A model generated the notes under the pieces. The model was not told the origin of the DNA. It saw only the letters and a program-made list of their open reading frames with translations, and did not search any database. 34,466 nt of DNA from B3-G11 sp039714175. GTDB lineage: Bacteria; Actinomycetota; Acidimicrobiia; Spongiisociales; UBA5794. The stretch is taken from the NCBI GenBank assembly GCA_039714175.1, contig JBDLJV010000003.1, positions 1 to 34,466 on the forward strand, read 5' to 3'. Shown one piece after another: positions 16,175 to 24,322 of the stretch; within the stretch, counting starts at the first letter, position 1, and each line of letters begins with the position of its first letter. The translations under genes and the position numbers were made by a program.

Positions 16175-18004
16175 ATGAGCAAATCCTGCGCAACGAGTGA
16201 GGTAGCCATCATCGAGTCAACCACGGCCCCCGGTAGTGTGTCCGTATCGCTCAACGACAATGTCGTGTCTGCCCTGCTGACACGCGCTGAGGCTGCACCG
16301 GATCACGCAGCTCTCGGATACCGGGTTGACACCGCTTTCCTGACCACGGACACCGCCCAGTTCGCGCGAGAGGTGAAGGAGATGGCAGCGGGGATCATCG
16401 CTCTTGGGCTCGACCCAGGGACACGAATCGCGCTGTTCTCCGCCACGCGACCTGAGTTCACGTTGATCGACTACGCGATCTGGGCGGCTGGTTGCGCCAC
16501 AGTTACCATCTACGAAACTTCTTCGGCGGAGCAAGCCGAGTGGATCATCGATGACTCGGACGCAGAAGTGGTCTTCTGCGAGACCCCCGCACACCAGAGC
16601 ATCCTCAGTTCGATGGCCAGCCGCCTGCCACAGTGCGGGACACCGTACGTGATCGACGATGGCGCTATCGATGAGGTGAAGGCTCTGGCAACACAGGAGA
16701 CACGTGCAGAAGTCGATCTGCGGATCCGTGCCATTTCGCACGATGATCTTGCGACGCTCGTCTATACCTCTGGAACGACCGGAAAGCCGAAAGGCTGCAT
16801 CCTGACCCATGGCAATCTGATCTGGGAGTCCCGGCAACTGGCGGCGATGGCGCCTGAGGTGATCAATGATGGTCACCATCAGTTGATGTTCCTGCCCCTT
16901 GCGCACATCTGGGCGCGCCTCGTCCAGGTGGTCTGTATCACGAACGGGGTCACGATCTACTACTCAACAGGGATCCCCCGCCTCGTCGAGGAACTCTTGA
17001 TCGTGCAGCCGACATGGATCTTCAGCGTGCCTCGGGTCTTCGAGAAGATCTACAACACGGCCAAGCAGAGGGCTGACGCTGACGGTAAGGGCGCCATCTT
17101 TGATCACGCCACCAACGTCGCCATCAACTACTCGGTTTCCCTTGACGCTGGCGGTCCCGGCCTGTGGATTCGACTTCAGCATTCGGTGTTTGACCGGTTG
17201 GTGTATGCAAAACTCCGCGCTGCGTTTGGCGGTGACTTGAAGTACGCGTTCTCAGGAGGAGCACCTCTGGGGGCCCGACTCGGCCACTTCTTCCGCGGGA
17301 TCGGCCTATCTGTCCTGGAGGGATACGGACTGACGGAAACAACGGCTGGAACATCACAGAACGCGCCTGGCGAGTTGCGAATCGGCTCAGTCGGTAGACC
17401 GTTCCCGGGAACATCGATCAGGATCGCTGATGACGGCGAAATCATGATCCGTGGCGGACAGATCTTCTCCGGCTACTGGGAGAACGATGCAGCCACCCAG
17501 CAATCCGTCGATGCCGACGGGTGGTTCCACTCAGGCGATCTCGGTGAGATCGACAATGACGGGTACCTGTGGATCACCGGACGAAAGAAAGAGATCATTG
17601 TCACTGCCGGTGGCAAGAACGTTGCACCAGCAATCCTCGAGGACCGAATTCGCGCGCACCCACTCGTCAGCCAGGTGGTTGTCGTCGGGGACGGAATGCC
17701 ATTCATAGCTGCCCTCGTTGCGGTCGATACGCAGTATCTGCCCGAATGGGCGGCGGCGAACCGCAAGGCGAACAGTGATCTCGAGGATCTGATCGACGAC
17801 ACCGACCTCAACAAGGAGCTCCAACTGGCAATCGATGAGGCCAACAGCGCCGTATCAAGAGCCGAAGCCGTTCGGGCCTACAGGATCCTCCCGAGAGATC
17901 TGACCGTGGAGAACGGTGAGCTGACGCCCACATTCAAAGTACGCCGGGCAGTAGTGACCAATCGATATGAAGCCGTGATCGCTGACATCTACACACCGAG
18001 CTGA
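16175..18004 (+). CDS. Long-chain acyl-CoA ligase (AMP-forming), FadD15-like
   Basis: The ATG at 16175 gives 609 residues. The reading frame is open upstream, but that stretch lies within the divergent GNAT gene. The AMP-binding P-loop 'YTSGTTGKPKG' is at 197-207. Further motifs are 'LPLAHIWARLVQV', 'YGLTETTAGTSQN' and 'GWFHSGDLGEIDNDGYLWIT' followed by 'GRKKEIIVTAGGKNVAP', i.e. the hinge and C-terminal catalytic Lys region. Length and motifs match the FadD15 group of actinobacteria (about 600 residues), which activates long-chain fatty acids with ATP and CoA for degradation or lipid synthesis. The protein is probably peripheral to the membrane. It starts a run of three plus-strand metabolic genes, each with its own gap, so an operon is not proven. 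Confidence 0.92.
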   Translation: MSKSCATSEVAIIESTTAPGSVSVSLNDNVVSALLTRAEAAPDHAALGYRVDTAFLTTDTAQFAREVKEMAAGIIALGLDPGTRIALFSATRPEFTLIDYAIWAAGCATVTIYETSSAEQAEWIIDDSDAEVVFCETPAHQSILSSMASRLPQCGTPYVIDDGAIDEVKALATQETRAEVDLRIRAISHDDLATLVYTSGTTGKPKGCILTHGNLIWESRQLAAMAPEVINDGHHQLMFLPLAHIWARLVQVVCITNGVTIYYSTGIPRLVEELLIVQPTWIFSVPRVFEKIYNTAKQRADADGKGAIFDHATNVAINYSVSLDAGGPGLWIRLQHSVFDRLVYAKLRAAFGGDLKYAFSGGAPLGARLGHFFRGIGLSVLEGYGLTETTAGTSQNAPGELRIGSVGRPFPGTSIRIADDGEIMIRGGQIFSGYWENDAATQQSVDADGWFHSGDLGEIDNDGYLWITGRKKEIIVTAGGKNVAPAILEDRIRAHPLVSQVVVVGDGMPFIAALVAVDTQYLPEWAAANRKANSDLEDLIDDTDLNKELQLAIDEANSAVSRAEAVRAYRILPRDLTVENGELTPTFKVRRAVVTNRYEAVIADIYTPS

Positions 18005-18043
18005 ACCGGTACAACCCGATCCGGCCTTCGGATTCTGAGTCCG

Positions 18044-19018
18044 ATGCCTCCGACCCGGTACAGTGCGAGCGTGAATACGGCTGACCGCATCCATCTCGCC
18101 CGGCTCCCCACACCGCTCGATCATGCCGACAGGCTCTCTGATGCATGGGACGCCGACATCTGGATCAAACGTGACGACCTGACAGGGTTCGGCCTGTCAG
18201 GAAACAAGGTGCGCAAACTCGAGTACCACCTGAAGGCAGCCCTCGACGCGGGAGCTACGACGGTTCTCACATGCGGTGCAACGCAGTCAAACCACTCACG
18301 CGCCACGGCGCTGGCGGCCGCCAGGCTGGGACTGCGCACCGTCCTCTATCTACGTACACCGGACGGCCGGCCACCGGAGGAGGTGTGGGGGAATCACCTG
18401 CTCCAGCGCCTCGCGGGGGCCGAGTGCCGCTTCATCACACCTGAGGAGTACGACGAACGGGACTCGATCATGGAGACCGCCGCCAACGAGATCGGCAGTG
18501 CGTGGGTCATCCCCGAAGGTGCTTCTGATGTGCTCGGTGCGAGAGGTTTCGTGAACGCTGCCCACGAGCTCGCAGCACAGGTGGAGCACTTCGACGGACC
18601 CTTCACGTTGTGGCACCCCTCCATGTCTGCTGGGACGACAGCCGGCCTCATTCGCGGGGCGAGCGACACAAACCTCGATGTCGACATCGTTGGGTGCGCG
18701 GTCGGTGACTCCGCTGAAGGAATCGCCGATCGTGTTCGCTCGATCCTCGGCGAAGACATGCCAGACGTGCGTTGGCGGATTGACGACAGCCACATCGGCG
18801 GCGGGTACGGCGTGATCTCCAACGATGAGATGGAAACCCAAGCCGAAGCGACCCGACTCACCGGCCTGCTGTTCGATCCCACCTACACCGGCAAGGCCCT
18901 GTACGGCCTCTACCGGGAGATACAGAGCGGGTCACTCGGGCCCGACGACACGGTCATCTTCTGGCACACCGGAGGCGGGTTCGCCACCTTTGCCTATGAC
19001 TGGTCCCTGTTCGTCTAG
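18044..19018 (+). CDS. PLP-dependent D-cysteine desulfhydrase / ACC deaminase family enzyme
   Basis: This 324-residue protein is of fold-type II. 'WIKRDDLTGFGLSGNKVRKLEY' holds the PLP-binding Lys (K55). 'TCGATQSNHSRATALAAARLG' is the substrate-binding loop with the SNH motif of this family. 'HPSMSAGTTAGLIRG' contacts the cofactor phosphate, and 'DPTYTGKALYGL' and 'FWHTGGG' end the protein. The family includes D-cysteine desulfhydrase (to pyruvate, sulfide and ammonia) and 1-aminocyclopropane-1-carboxylate deaminase. The sequence looks closer to D-cysteine desulfhydrase, but the two cannot be separated with certainty by eye. A GTG at 18071 is an alternative start ('VNTADRIHLARLPTPL'). It lies 39 bp after the acyl-CoA ligase. 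Confidence 0.87.
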   Translation: MPPTRYSASVNTADRIHLARLPTPLDHADRLSDAWDADIWIKRDDLTGFGLSGNKVRKLEYHLKAALDAGATTVLTCGATQSNHSRATALAAARLGLRTVLYLRTPDGRPPEEVWGNHLLQRLAGAECRFITPEEYDERDSIMETAANEIGSAWVIPEGASDVLGARGFVNAAHELAAQVEHFDGPFTLWHPSMSAGTTAGLIRGASDTNLDVDIVGCAVGDSAEGIADRVRSILGEDMPDVRWRIDDSHIGGGYGVISNDEMETQAEATRLTGLLFDPTYTGKALYGLYREIQSGSLGPDDTVIFWHTGGGFATFAYDWSLFV

Positions 19019-19135
19019 AGACCTGAACATGGCGAGTATCCGCCAGCTCTACCATGGGCTTGCCGAACCAGAACAAGCATGTTCCGTTCCTTCGGAGCCA
19101 CCCGGCGGAACGCGACCGCGTCGATAGGAGACCAG

Positions 19136-20164
19136 ATGTACAGCGCAGCAAACGATCGATACGACTCGATGCCGTACGCCAGATGTGGACGCAGCGGGCT
19201 CGACCTCCCGAGGATCGCTCTGGGTCTGTGGCAGAACTTCGGCAGTCAGGCACCGCTCGAGGCTGCGCGGGACATGGTCCTGCGGTCCTTCGATCGAGGG
19301 ATCACCCACTTCGATCTCGCGAACAACTATGGGCCGGAGTACGGGACCGCTGAGGAGAACTTCGGTCGGATCATGGCATCAGATCTTGCGCCGTACCGTG
19401 ACGAACTGGTCATCTCCACCAAGGCGGGATACGACATGTGGCCCGGCCCATACGGCCAGGGTGGCGGAGGACGCAAGTACATGCTTGCGAGCCTTGATCA
19501 GAGTCTCGAACGGATGGGCCTCGACTATGTGGACATCTTCTATTCGCATCGCTTCGATCCCACGACGCCGCTCGAAGAGACGATGGGTGCCCTTACGAGT
19601 GCCGTCCAACAGGGCAAGGCGCTCTACGTCGGCGTCTCGTCCTACGGCGCAGCGAAGACCAGGGAGGCTGCAGCGATACTGCGCTCATCGCGGACACCTG
19701 CGCTCATCCACCAGCCGTCGTACTCGATGCTCAACCGGTGGATCGAGGACGACCTTCTCGATACAACAGAGGACGAAGGAATGGGCGTGATCGCGTTCTC
19801 ACCGCTGGCTCAGGGCATGCTCACCGACAAGTACCTCAAGGGAGTTCCCGAGGGATCAAGAGCATCAGAGGACGATTCATTGAGTTCCGGGTTCCTCACC
19901 GAGGAGAACCTCACGAGGATCAACGCGTTGAACGAGATCGCTGCCGGCAGGGGTCAAACCCTCGCCCAGATGGCCATTGCATGGGTGCTCCGTGACCCCA
20001 GGGTGACAACTGCTCTCATCGGCGCGAGTCGGTGGACCCAGATCAACGACAGCCTTGGCGCCCTCGACAATCTCGACTTCAGTGATAGCGAACTGGCGGA
20101 GATCGACCGGTTCGCAGTCGAGGGTGGCATCGACCTCTGGGAAACGTCAAGCAGCCAGGACTGA
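19136..20164 (+). CDS. Aldo/keto reductase, YghZ-like (L-glyceraldehyde 3-phosphate reductase family)
   Basis: The ATG at 19136 follows AGGAG by 5 nt and gives 342 residues. An open frame upstream has no support. The AKR catalytic tetrad is visible: D60 and Y65 in 'FDLANNYGPEYG', K96 in 'ISTKAGY' and H138 in 'YSHRFDP'. The cofactor region 'IAWVLRDPRVTTALIGAS' near the C-terminus is typical for NADPH binding. The 'MPYARCGRSGLDLPRIALGLWQNFG' start, the 'MWPGPYGQGGGRKY'-like insertion and the overall length match E. coli YghZ/Gpr (346 residues), which reduces L-glyceraldehyde 3-phosphate and methylglyoxal. A detoxifying role is likely. It stands 117 bp behind the PLP enzyme, with only a weak 5-bp hairpin (19030-19045) between. 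Confidence 0.88.
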   Translation: MYSAANDRYDSMPYARCGRSGLDLPRIALGLWQNFGSQAPLEAARDMVLRSFDRGITHFDLANNYGPEYGTAEENFGRIMASDLAPYRDELVISTKAGYDMWPGPYGQGGGGRKYMLASLDQSLERMGLDYVDIFYSHRFDPTTPLEETMGALTSAVQQGKALYVGVSSYGAAKTREAAAILRSSRTPALIHQPSYSMLNRWIEDDLLDTTEDEGMGVIAFSPLAQGMLTDKYLKGVPEGSRASEDDSLSSGFLTEENLTRINALNEIAAGRGQTLAQMAIAWVLRDPRVTTALIGASRWTQINDSLGALDNLDFSDSELAEIDRFAVEGGIDLWETSSSQD

Positions 20165-20175
20165 GCCGAAACACT

Positions 20176-20248
20176 GAGGTGACTTGCCAACGACAGTCGG
20201 CTGGACGGCCGCTCGGCGAAGCAGCCACGGCAAGTGACAGGGCACCTC
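20176..20248. terminator. Long structured element between convergent genes
   Basis: The left arm GAGGTGACTTGCC (20176-20188) is contiguous. The right arm pairs as GGCAAGT (20229-20235) and CACCTC (20243-20248), separated by a 7-nt bulge. Inside lies a second stem, GGCTG with CAGCC. The whole folds as a branched hairpin of about 73 nt just after the aldo/keto reductase stop and before the convergent monooxygenase stop. A two-way terminator is the simplest reading; a small RNA is an alternative. Confidence 0.4.
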
Positions 20249-20292
20249 GGACTTCCTGACGTGTCCGCGCCGTCCCGACAACTCGGTAGCCC

Positions 20293-21420
20293 TCAGACTG
20301 GCCGGGTCGCTCTCTTCTCCATCAGGTGGTTGACGATGTGCTGCACGTCGGGCTGCACCCCCGTGATTGTTTCGGACCACATCGAGTGAAGGAAAAAGAG
20401 TCCGACGAAGTAGAAGCCGGGGACATCAGGCACAACACCGCGCTTGTGATCCGGTAGGTGATGTTCATCGAAGACGGGGAGTTCGATCCAGTCGAAGCCC
20501 GGACGAAACCCGGTGCACCAGATCACGTTGGATACGTCGAGTGGAGGTTCGTTACTCACCACAGGCTTGCCGTTCTCGACACCGACGACTCGATCCACCC
20601 GGGCCACTCCTGCTGCGGACAGCTCCTTGGGGCGCACTCGAACGAGTGGCGGACCCTGCTTCATCAGCTTGGGCCGTGCTCGGCGGCCGATTGGCGTGGA
20701 CGTGTTGAGCACTCGGACCATCATGAACCTCACGAGCCGCGTGCCGAAGTTGCGTCCGAACCACCCTTCGAGATTGAACGGGATGCTCCCGGATTCGGTG
20801 CCGGACACAATCGTGTCGTGGGTCTGTGCGACATCGAGGGCGATGTCTGACCCGGAGTTACCCAACCCGACGACCAGAACGGGACCATCGCGAAGCTGCC
20901 CCGGGTTCTTGTACTCGGATGAGTGCATCTGAAGAATGCTTGGATCGAGATCATGTGCGAACAAGGGAAGCGCCGGCTTCTGGTAGTCAGCCATCGCAAC
21001 GATCACATTCCGCGCCGTGATTGTCGTGTCGTCCGTGTCAATGACGAAGCCATCGCCGTTCTGCCAAAGCCGATCCACCCGCGTGCCCAGACGAAGTGGC
21101 ATATCCATCTGAGTGGCGTACTCCTCGAGAAAGTTGGCGATCTGGTCCTTGGAGACGAAGGAGTTCTGATCGCCAGGAAACGCCATGCCCGGCAGTCCGT
21201 TCATGAACCCTTGGGTGAAGAGTCGCAACGAGTCCCACCGCTTGCGCCAAGCGTCACCGACGCGGGCATTCGCGTCGAGTATCACAAAGTCGATGCCACG
21301 CTGCTGGAGGGCGTACCCAGTGATCAGCCCCGCCTGGCCGCCCCCAACCACCACCGTATCGAATTGATTGCCAGACATCCTGCTCACCGCCGTCGCTCCT
21401 CCCGGCAGCTCAGACACCAT
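20293..21420 (-). CDS. Flavin-containing monooxygenase-like NAD(P)/FAD-dependent oxidoreductase (CzcO-like)
   Basis: 375 residues. The FAD-binding Rossmann motif is 'VVVGGGQAGLITGYALQQRG' near the N-terminus, and the NADPH motif 'VLVVGLGNSGSDIALDVAQ' lies in the middle. Between them is 'LQMHSSEYKNPGQL', equivalent to the FMO/BVMO fingerprint region. 'VIWCTGFRPGFDWI' is the usual C-terminal ATG-like motif. These features place it among single-chain monooxygenases that oxygenate small N, S or carbonyl substrates, or transfer electrons. The substrate is unknown. The 5'-most ATG (21420) has AGG 7 nt upstream; an in-frame ATG at 21378 ('MSGNQFDTVVVGGG') is possible and resembles related starts. 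It is divergent from the PadR gene and shares its operator-like dyad. Confidence 0.87.
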   Translation of the reverse strand: MVSELPGGATAVSRMSGNQFDTVVVGGGQAGLITGYALQQRGIDFVILDANARVGDAWRKRWDSLRLFTQGFMNGLPGMAFPGDQNSFVSKDQIANFLEEYATQMDMPLRLGTRVDRLWQNGDGFVIDTDDTTITARNVIVAMADYQKPALPLFAHDLDPSILQMHSSEYKNPGQLRDGPVLVVGLGNSGSDIALDVAQTHDTIVSGTESGSIPFNLEGWFGRNFGTRLVRFMMVRVLNTSTPIGRRARPKLMKQGPPLVRVRPKELSAAGVARVDRVVGVENGKPVVSNEPPLDVSNVIWCTGFRPGFDWIELPVFDEHHLPDHKRGVVPDVPGFYFVGLFFLHSMWSETITGVQPDVQHIVNHLMEKRATRPV

Positions 21421-21430
21421 TCGGCTGCCT

Positions 21431-21473
21431 ATACTCCTAACGCTAGTAAACCATACGCTCGCGTTTGGAGTAT
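21431..21473. promoter_or_regulatory. PadR operator-like dyad between monooxygenase and PadR gene
   Basis: ATACTCCTAACGC (21431-21443) and GCGTTTGGAGTAT (21461-21473) are complementary at 12 of 13 positions, with a 17-bp spacer. The right arm touches the PadR start codon. The left arm lies where the monooxygenase message should begin. Such placement would let one bound dimer or tetramer repress both genes. Confidence 0.6.
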
Positions 21474-21478
21474 GTCAA
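21450..21478 (-). promoter_or_regulatory. Promoter of the flavin monooxygenase gene
   Basis: On the minus strand a perfect -35 TTGACA (complement of 21473-21478) and a -10 TATGGT (complement of 21450-21455) are 17 bp apart. The expected start of transcription falls near 21443, about 23 nt before the ATG at 21420 and inside the left arm of the dyad. This is the best promoter match seen in the window. Confidence 0.65.
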
Positions 21479-22179
21479 CCGTGACGGATCTCGAGCATCG
21501 ACGTCTCACCACCACGTCCTATGCCCTACTGGGGCAACTCTCGCTGCGCCCGTGGTCAACCTATGAATTGGCCCAGCAGAAAGTGAGGTACTTCCGGTAC
21601 GTATGGCCGCGAGCAGAGAGCGCCATCTACCGCGAGGTGAAGCAACTCGCCGCCGACGGACTGATCGAGGGAACGCGGGAGCGCACCGGCATGCGCTCAA
21701 GGACCGTCTATTCGATCACAGATGCCGGCCTTGAGTCGCTCAGGGCGTGGCTGGACACGCCGGTGTCGCCTTTCGCCATGGAGTTCGAAGGCATGATCAG
21801 GCTTTTCGTCGCCCAGATCGGCACGACAGACCAGATCGTTACCGCCATCGAACAAGTCCAGAACGACGCCCGGCAGATGCTTGGGTTCGGAGGAGAAGTG
21901 AAGCTCGAGTATCTCGAAGGGCGCGGAGCACTCCAGGACCAGGTGTACATCCGAGCCCATGCCATCGACTTCTTTGTCAGCCTTCTCAACATGGTCGACG
22001 ACTGGACAATACGAACGTTGGACGAGGTGCGCGATTGGGAGACACGTTCGATCGAAGAGAAGAACGAGCGAGCCCTCCAGCTTCTCGCAGAGGTTCCCGC
22101 ACCAACACCGGACAACGCCAGTGGTGAGACACCTGTTGCCCCACTGACCCAGTCACGTCGAAGAGATAGAACCGGCTGA
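21472..22179 (+). CDS. PadR-family transcriptional regulator
   Basis: From the ATG at 21472 it has 235 residues. A GTG at 21481 with GGAG ten nt upstream is an equally good start. The N-terminal winged helix matches PadR ('TTTSYALLGQLSLRPWSTYELAQQ', 'PRAESAIYREVKQLAADGLIEGT', 'SRTVYSITDAGLESLRAWLDTP'). The C-terminal ~110 residues form the helical dimerisation domain of the PadR-s2/Vir type ('MEFEGMIRLFVAQIGTTDQIVTAIEQV'). The last ~25 residues are polar and probably disordered. It is divergent from the flavin monooxygenase. A 13-bp inverted repeat overlaps the start of this gene and the monooxygenase promoter, so it probably represses both until a substrate binds. Confidence 0.9.
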   Translation: MSTVTDLEHRRLTTTSYALLGQLSLRPWSTYELAQQKVRYFRYVWPRAESAIYREVKQLAADGLIEGTRERTGMRSRTVYSITDAGLESLRAWLDTPVSPFAMEFEGMIRLFVAQIGTTDQIVTAIEQVQNDARQMLGFGGEVKLEYLEGRGALQDQVYIRAHAIDFFVSLLNMVDDWTIRTLDEVRDWETRSIEEKNERALQLLAEVPAPTPDNASGETPVAPLTQSRRRDRTG

Positions 22180-22231
22180 CGTCGGAGCCATGGGCGGTGT
22201 CCGCACATGCCAACGGGCGCAAGATCGGTGG

Positions 22232-22249
22232 GCGCAGATCTGACTGCGC
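22232..22249. terminator. Terminator-like hairpin after the PadR gene
   Basis: GCGCAG (22232-22237) and CTGCGC (22244-22249) pair perfectly across a 6-nt loop in the 102-bp gap between the convergent PadR and transporter genes. It is short and GC-rich and lacks a U-tract. Confidence 0.45.
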
Positions 22250-22258
22250 GTCGCCAAG

Positions 22259-22281
22259 ACGCTGGGGTTGCAATCCAGCGT
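22259..22281. terminator. Terminator-like hairpin directly after the transporter stop
   Basis: ACGCTGG (22259-22265) and CCAGCGT (22275-22281) pair perfectly across a 9-nt loop. The hairpin begins at the base after the stop codon of the minus-strand transporter (22282-22284), so it probably ends that transcript. Confidence 0.55.
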
Positions 22282-23994
22282 TCAGAAGAGAGACATCAGC
22301 TCCCATACTCGTGTGACAACGAACACCAGGACGACGATGCCAGCGAGATCCAGGATGATTCCCTTGCGGAAGATCTCGCCGGCTGTGTACAGCCGCGTCG
22401 CGTAGGCGATCATCGTCGGAGGAGTCCCGACTACCAGCGCGAAGTCGATCGACGACGCTATCGCCACGATCACGACGAGTTCCGTTGCGTTCACACCGAG
22501 GACGCCGGCGAGAGGCAGCGCCAGCGGGATCAGAATCGCCGCTGATGCCGTATTCGATGCAACCGTCGTCAGCAGCAGCGTGATCATCGCCACGGCAAGT
22601 ACCGCTACTACGGCGGGGACGGCGACGAGGCCCGTCAGTTGTGTCGCCAGATAGTCCGACGTACCGCTCCGTACGAGGAACAGTCCCAGTGTCAGCCCAC
22701 CTCCGAACGTGAGCAGAGCTGGCCATGAGATCCGTCCGAGATCTTCGGGCAACAGTTGCCCGACAGCGAAGAGCGCCACGGCACCCGCGAGCGCCACGAT
22801 CCCGGGATGGATGCCGTGCAAGGTCTGGGTGAGCCACCCGACCACGACCACCACGAATACGGCAAGCACGATCACCTGGTCACGATTCGGTTGACCAAGT
22901 TGCCGACGCTCCTGCTCGGCTACCCGACACGTTTCGCTGAACCGCTCGGGATCGATGTGAACTCGACTGCGTTTCCACAGATACACACCCACGATCGGAA
23001 GGAGCACAACCACCACGGGAAGCCCGAAGGCGAACCATTCGACAAACGAGATCGACTGCTCACCGAAACCTTCAAGAAACTCGATGGCGAGCTGATTGGC
23101 TGGCGTGCCGATAGCGCTTCCGATGCCACCAATGGTCGCTGCATACGCAATGCCGAGCACGAGTACCTTGCGGAACGATTCATCATCGAGTGGATCTGTG
23201 ACTGCGACCGCGATCGGAACCAGCAGGGCAGCTGCTGCGGTGTTGGACATGAACATCGATGCGACGGCAGTTACGACGAGCATCGCTCCGAACAGCGAAA
23301 CCGGGCTCCTACCGGAATGGGCCGTGATCGATACAGCCGCGTAGTGTCCGAGGCCTGACCGCTGCATCGCCTCGGCCATGAGGAACCCGGCGAAGAAGAG
23401 AACGATGATCGGGTTGAAGAAGGGGGCAACAGCATCGTTAGCTTCGGCAACACCACCGAAGACCAGAACGACCGGGATCAGCAACGACGTGACAAAGAGC
23501 GGGAAGGCCTCTGCCACCCACAACACGACAACAAAGCCAAGCAAACCAAGCACCAGAGCTGAGTCCTGGGGCGGGCGTCGTAGTGCATCAAGGTGTCCCT
23601 CCGCGTCGTTCCACCGAGAGACCGGAATCAACTCGTCACGACCATCCGGTAGCTCTACGCGCAGCACGACTTGGGCGAGAGCTGGCTGAACACGCTCACC
23701 GTCCTTGGTCACCGAGATGGTTGCCCTTAGCGGGCCGTCAACCGGAAGGCCCTCGTCGTAGGTGAGCACAACCTCGACATCCCCCGATCCGTTACCGACA
23801 AAGGACACCGACTCTGTGGAGCCGACAGTCACCGGAGCCTCGACGACGGGCTCGCCCTGGTAGTCGAGAGTCGTGGCTCCCTCGCCGGGCTGCCAATCCT
23901 CAGGGGCAAGAAGCGACAGGACCACACCCGCAATCACAGCGAGGACGACGTATGCGAGACGTCTCAGAGTTAGCGGTCGATCGTCACGACTCAC
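22282..23994 (-). CDS. DASS-family (SLC13-type) anion/dicarboxylate:sodium symporter with N-terminal extracytoplasmic domain
   Basis: 570 residues from a GTG at 23994 with GGAGG six nt upstream. Helix 1 (about 12-30) is followed by about 110 mostly polar residues (31-142) before the transporter core starts at 'SALVLGLLGFVVVLWVAEAFPLFVTSLL'. Both SNT signatures of the family are present: 'MFMSNTAAAALLVPI' and 'TVASNTASAAILIPL', which bind sodium and the carboxylate. 'GIGSAIGTPANQLAIEFL' and 'VVGTPPTMIAY' are the other conserved loops. The core has about 11 helices and the usual length of about 420 residues. The added N-terminal outer domain is beta-rich ('SVSFVGNGSGDVEVVLTYDEG') and not part of the standard fold. 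The substrate could be a dicarboxylate, sulfate or a related anion. It stands alone on its transcript. Confidence 0.88.
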   Translation of the reverse strand: MSRDDRPLTLRRLAYVVLAVIAGVVLSLLAPEDWQPGEGATTLDYQGEPVVEAPVTVGSTESVSFVGNGSGDVEVVLTYDEGLPVDGPLRATISVTKDGERVQPALAQVVLRVELPDGRDELIPVSRWNDAEGHLDALRRPPQDSALVLGLLGFVVVLWVAEAFPLFVTSLLIPVVLVFGGVAEANDAVAPFFNPIIVLFFAGFLMAEAMQRSGLGHYAAVSITAHSGRSPVSLFGAMLVVTAVASMFMSNTAAAALLVPIAVAVTDPLDDESFRKVLVLGIAYAATIGGIGSAIGTPANQLAIEFLEGFGEQSISFVEWFAFGLPVVVVLLPIVGVYLWKRSRVHIDPERFSETCRVAEQERRQLGQPNRDQVIVLAVFVVVVVGWLTQTLHGIHPGIVALAGAVALFAVGQLLPEDLGRISWPALLTFGGGLTLGLFLVRSGTSDYLATQLTGLVAVPAVVAVLAVAMITLLLTTVASNTASAAILIPLALPLAGVLGVNATELVVIVAIASSIDFALVVGTPPTMIAYATRLYTAGEIFRKGIILDLAGIVVLVFVVTRVWELMSLF

Positions 23995-24322
23995 GTGCTA
24001 CCTCCGGTAGTCATCAACCAAATTGTCTCACAGCTATGCGCAACCCATCGGGTCGCGTTGAGCCGATCGAACCGGCGGTCCAGCATTCGAGGTGGCCCTG
24101 GTACGAGTAGGAGCGTCACTGGAGCTCTTCGTGGCGCGCGACATCACAGTCGTGGCGTGTGCAGCACTTGAACCTGCGATCGTCGGGTCATGAGACCGAT
24201 TACTTGTGACCAACCGACAGAAGAGGGGATCGGCGCTCCACCATATTGAAGTGGGCCTGACGCTGTGGATCGTTCCCATCGCACGTAGTAGTACCTGCGA
24301 GCCAGCAACGCACCGCATCGCT
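23995..24322. other. Gene-free stretch between transporter and the eight-gene operon
   Basis: These 328 bp lie upstream of the minus-strand transporter and downstream of the aminotransferase, the last gene of the eight-gene operon. Short open frames exist on both strands but have no ribosome site and no domain. No tRNA fold, strong terminator or clear promoter pair was found. It must contain the transporter promoter. Confidence 0.4.

Noticed and set aside
24034..24318. A 94-codon minus-strand frame in the intergenic region
   Set aside because: Composition is Ser/Thr/Arg-biased as in shadow frames, with no ribosome site or recognisable motif.
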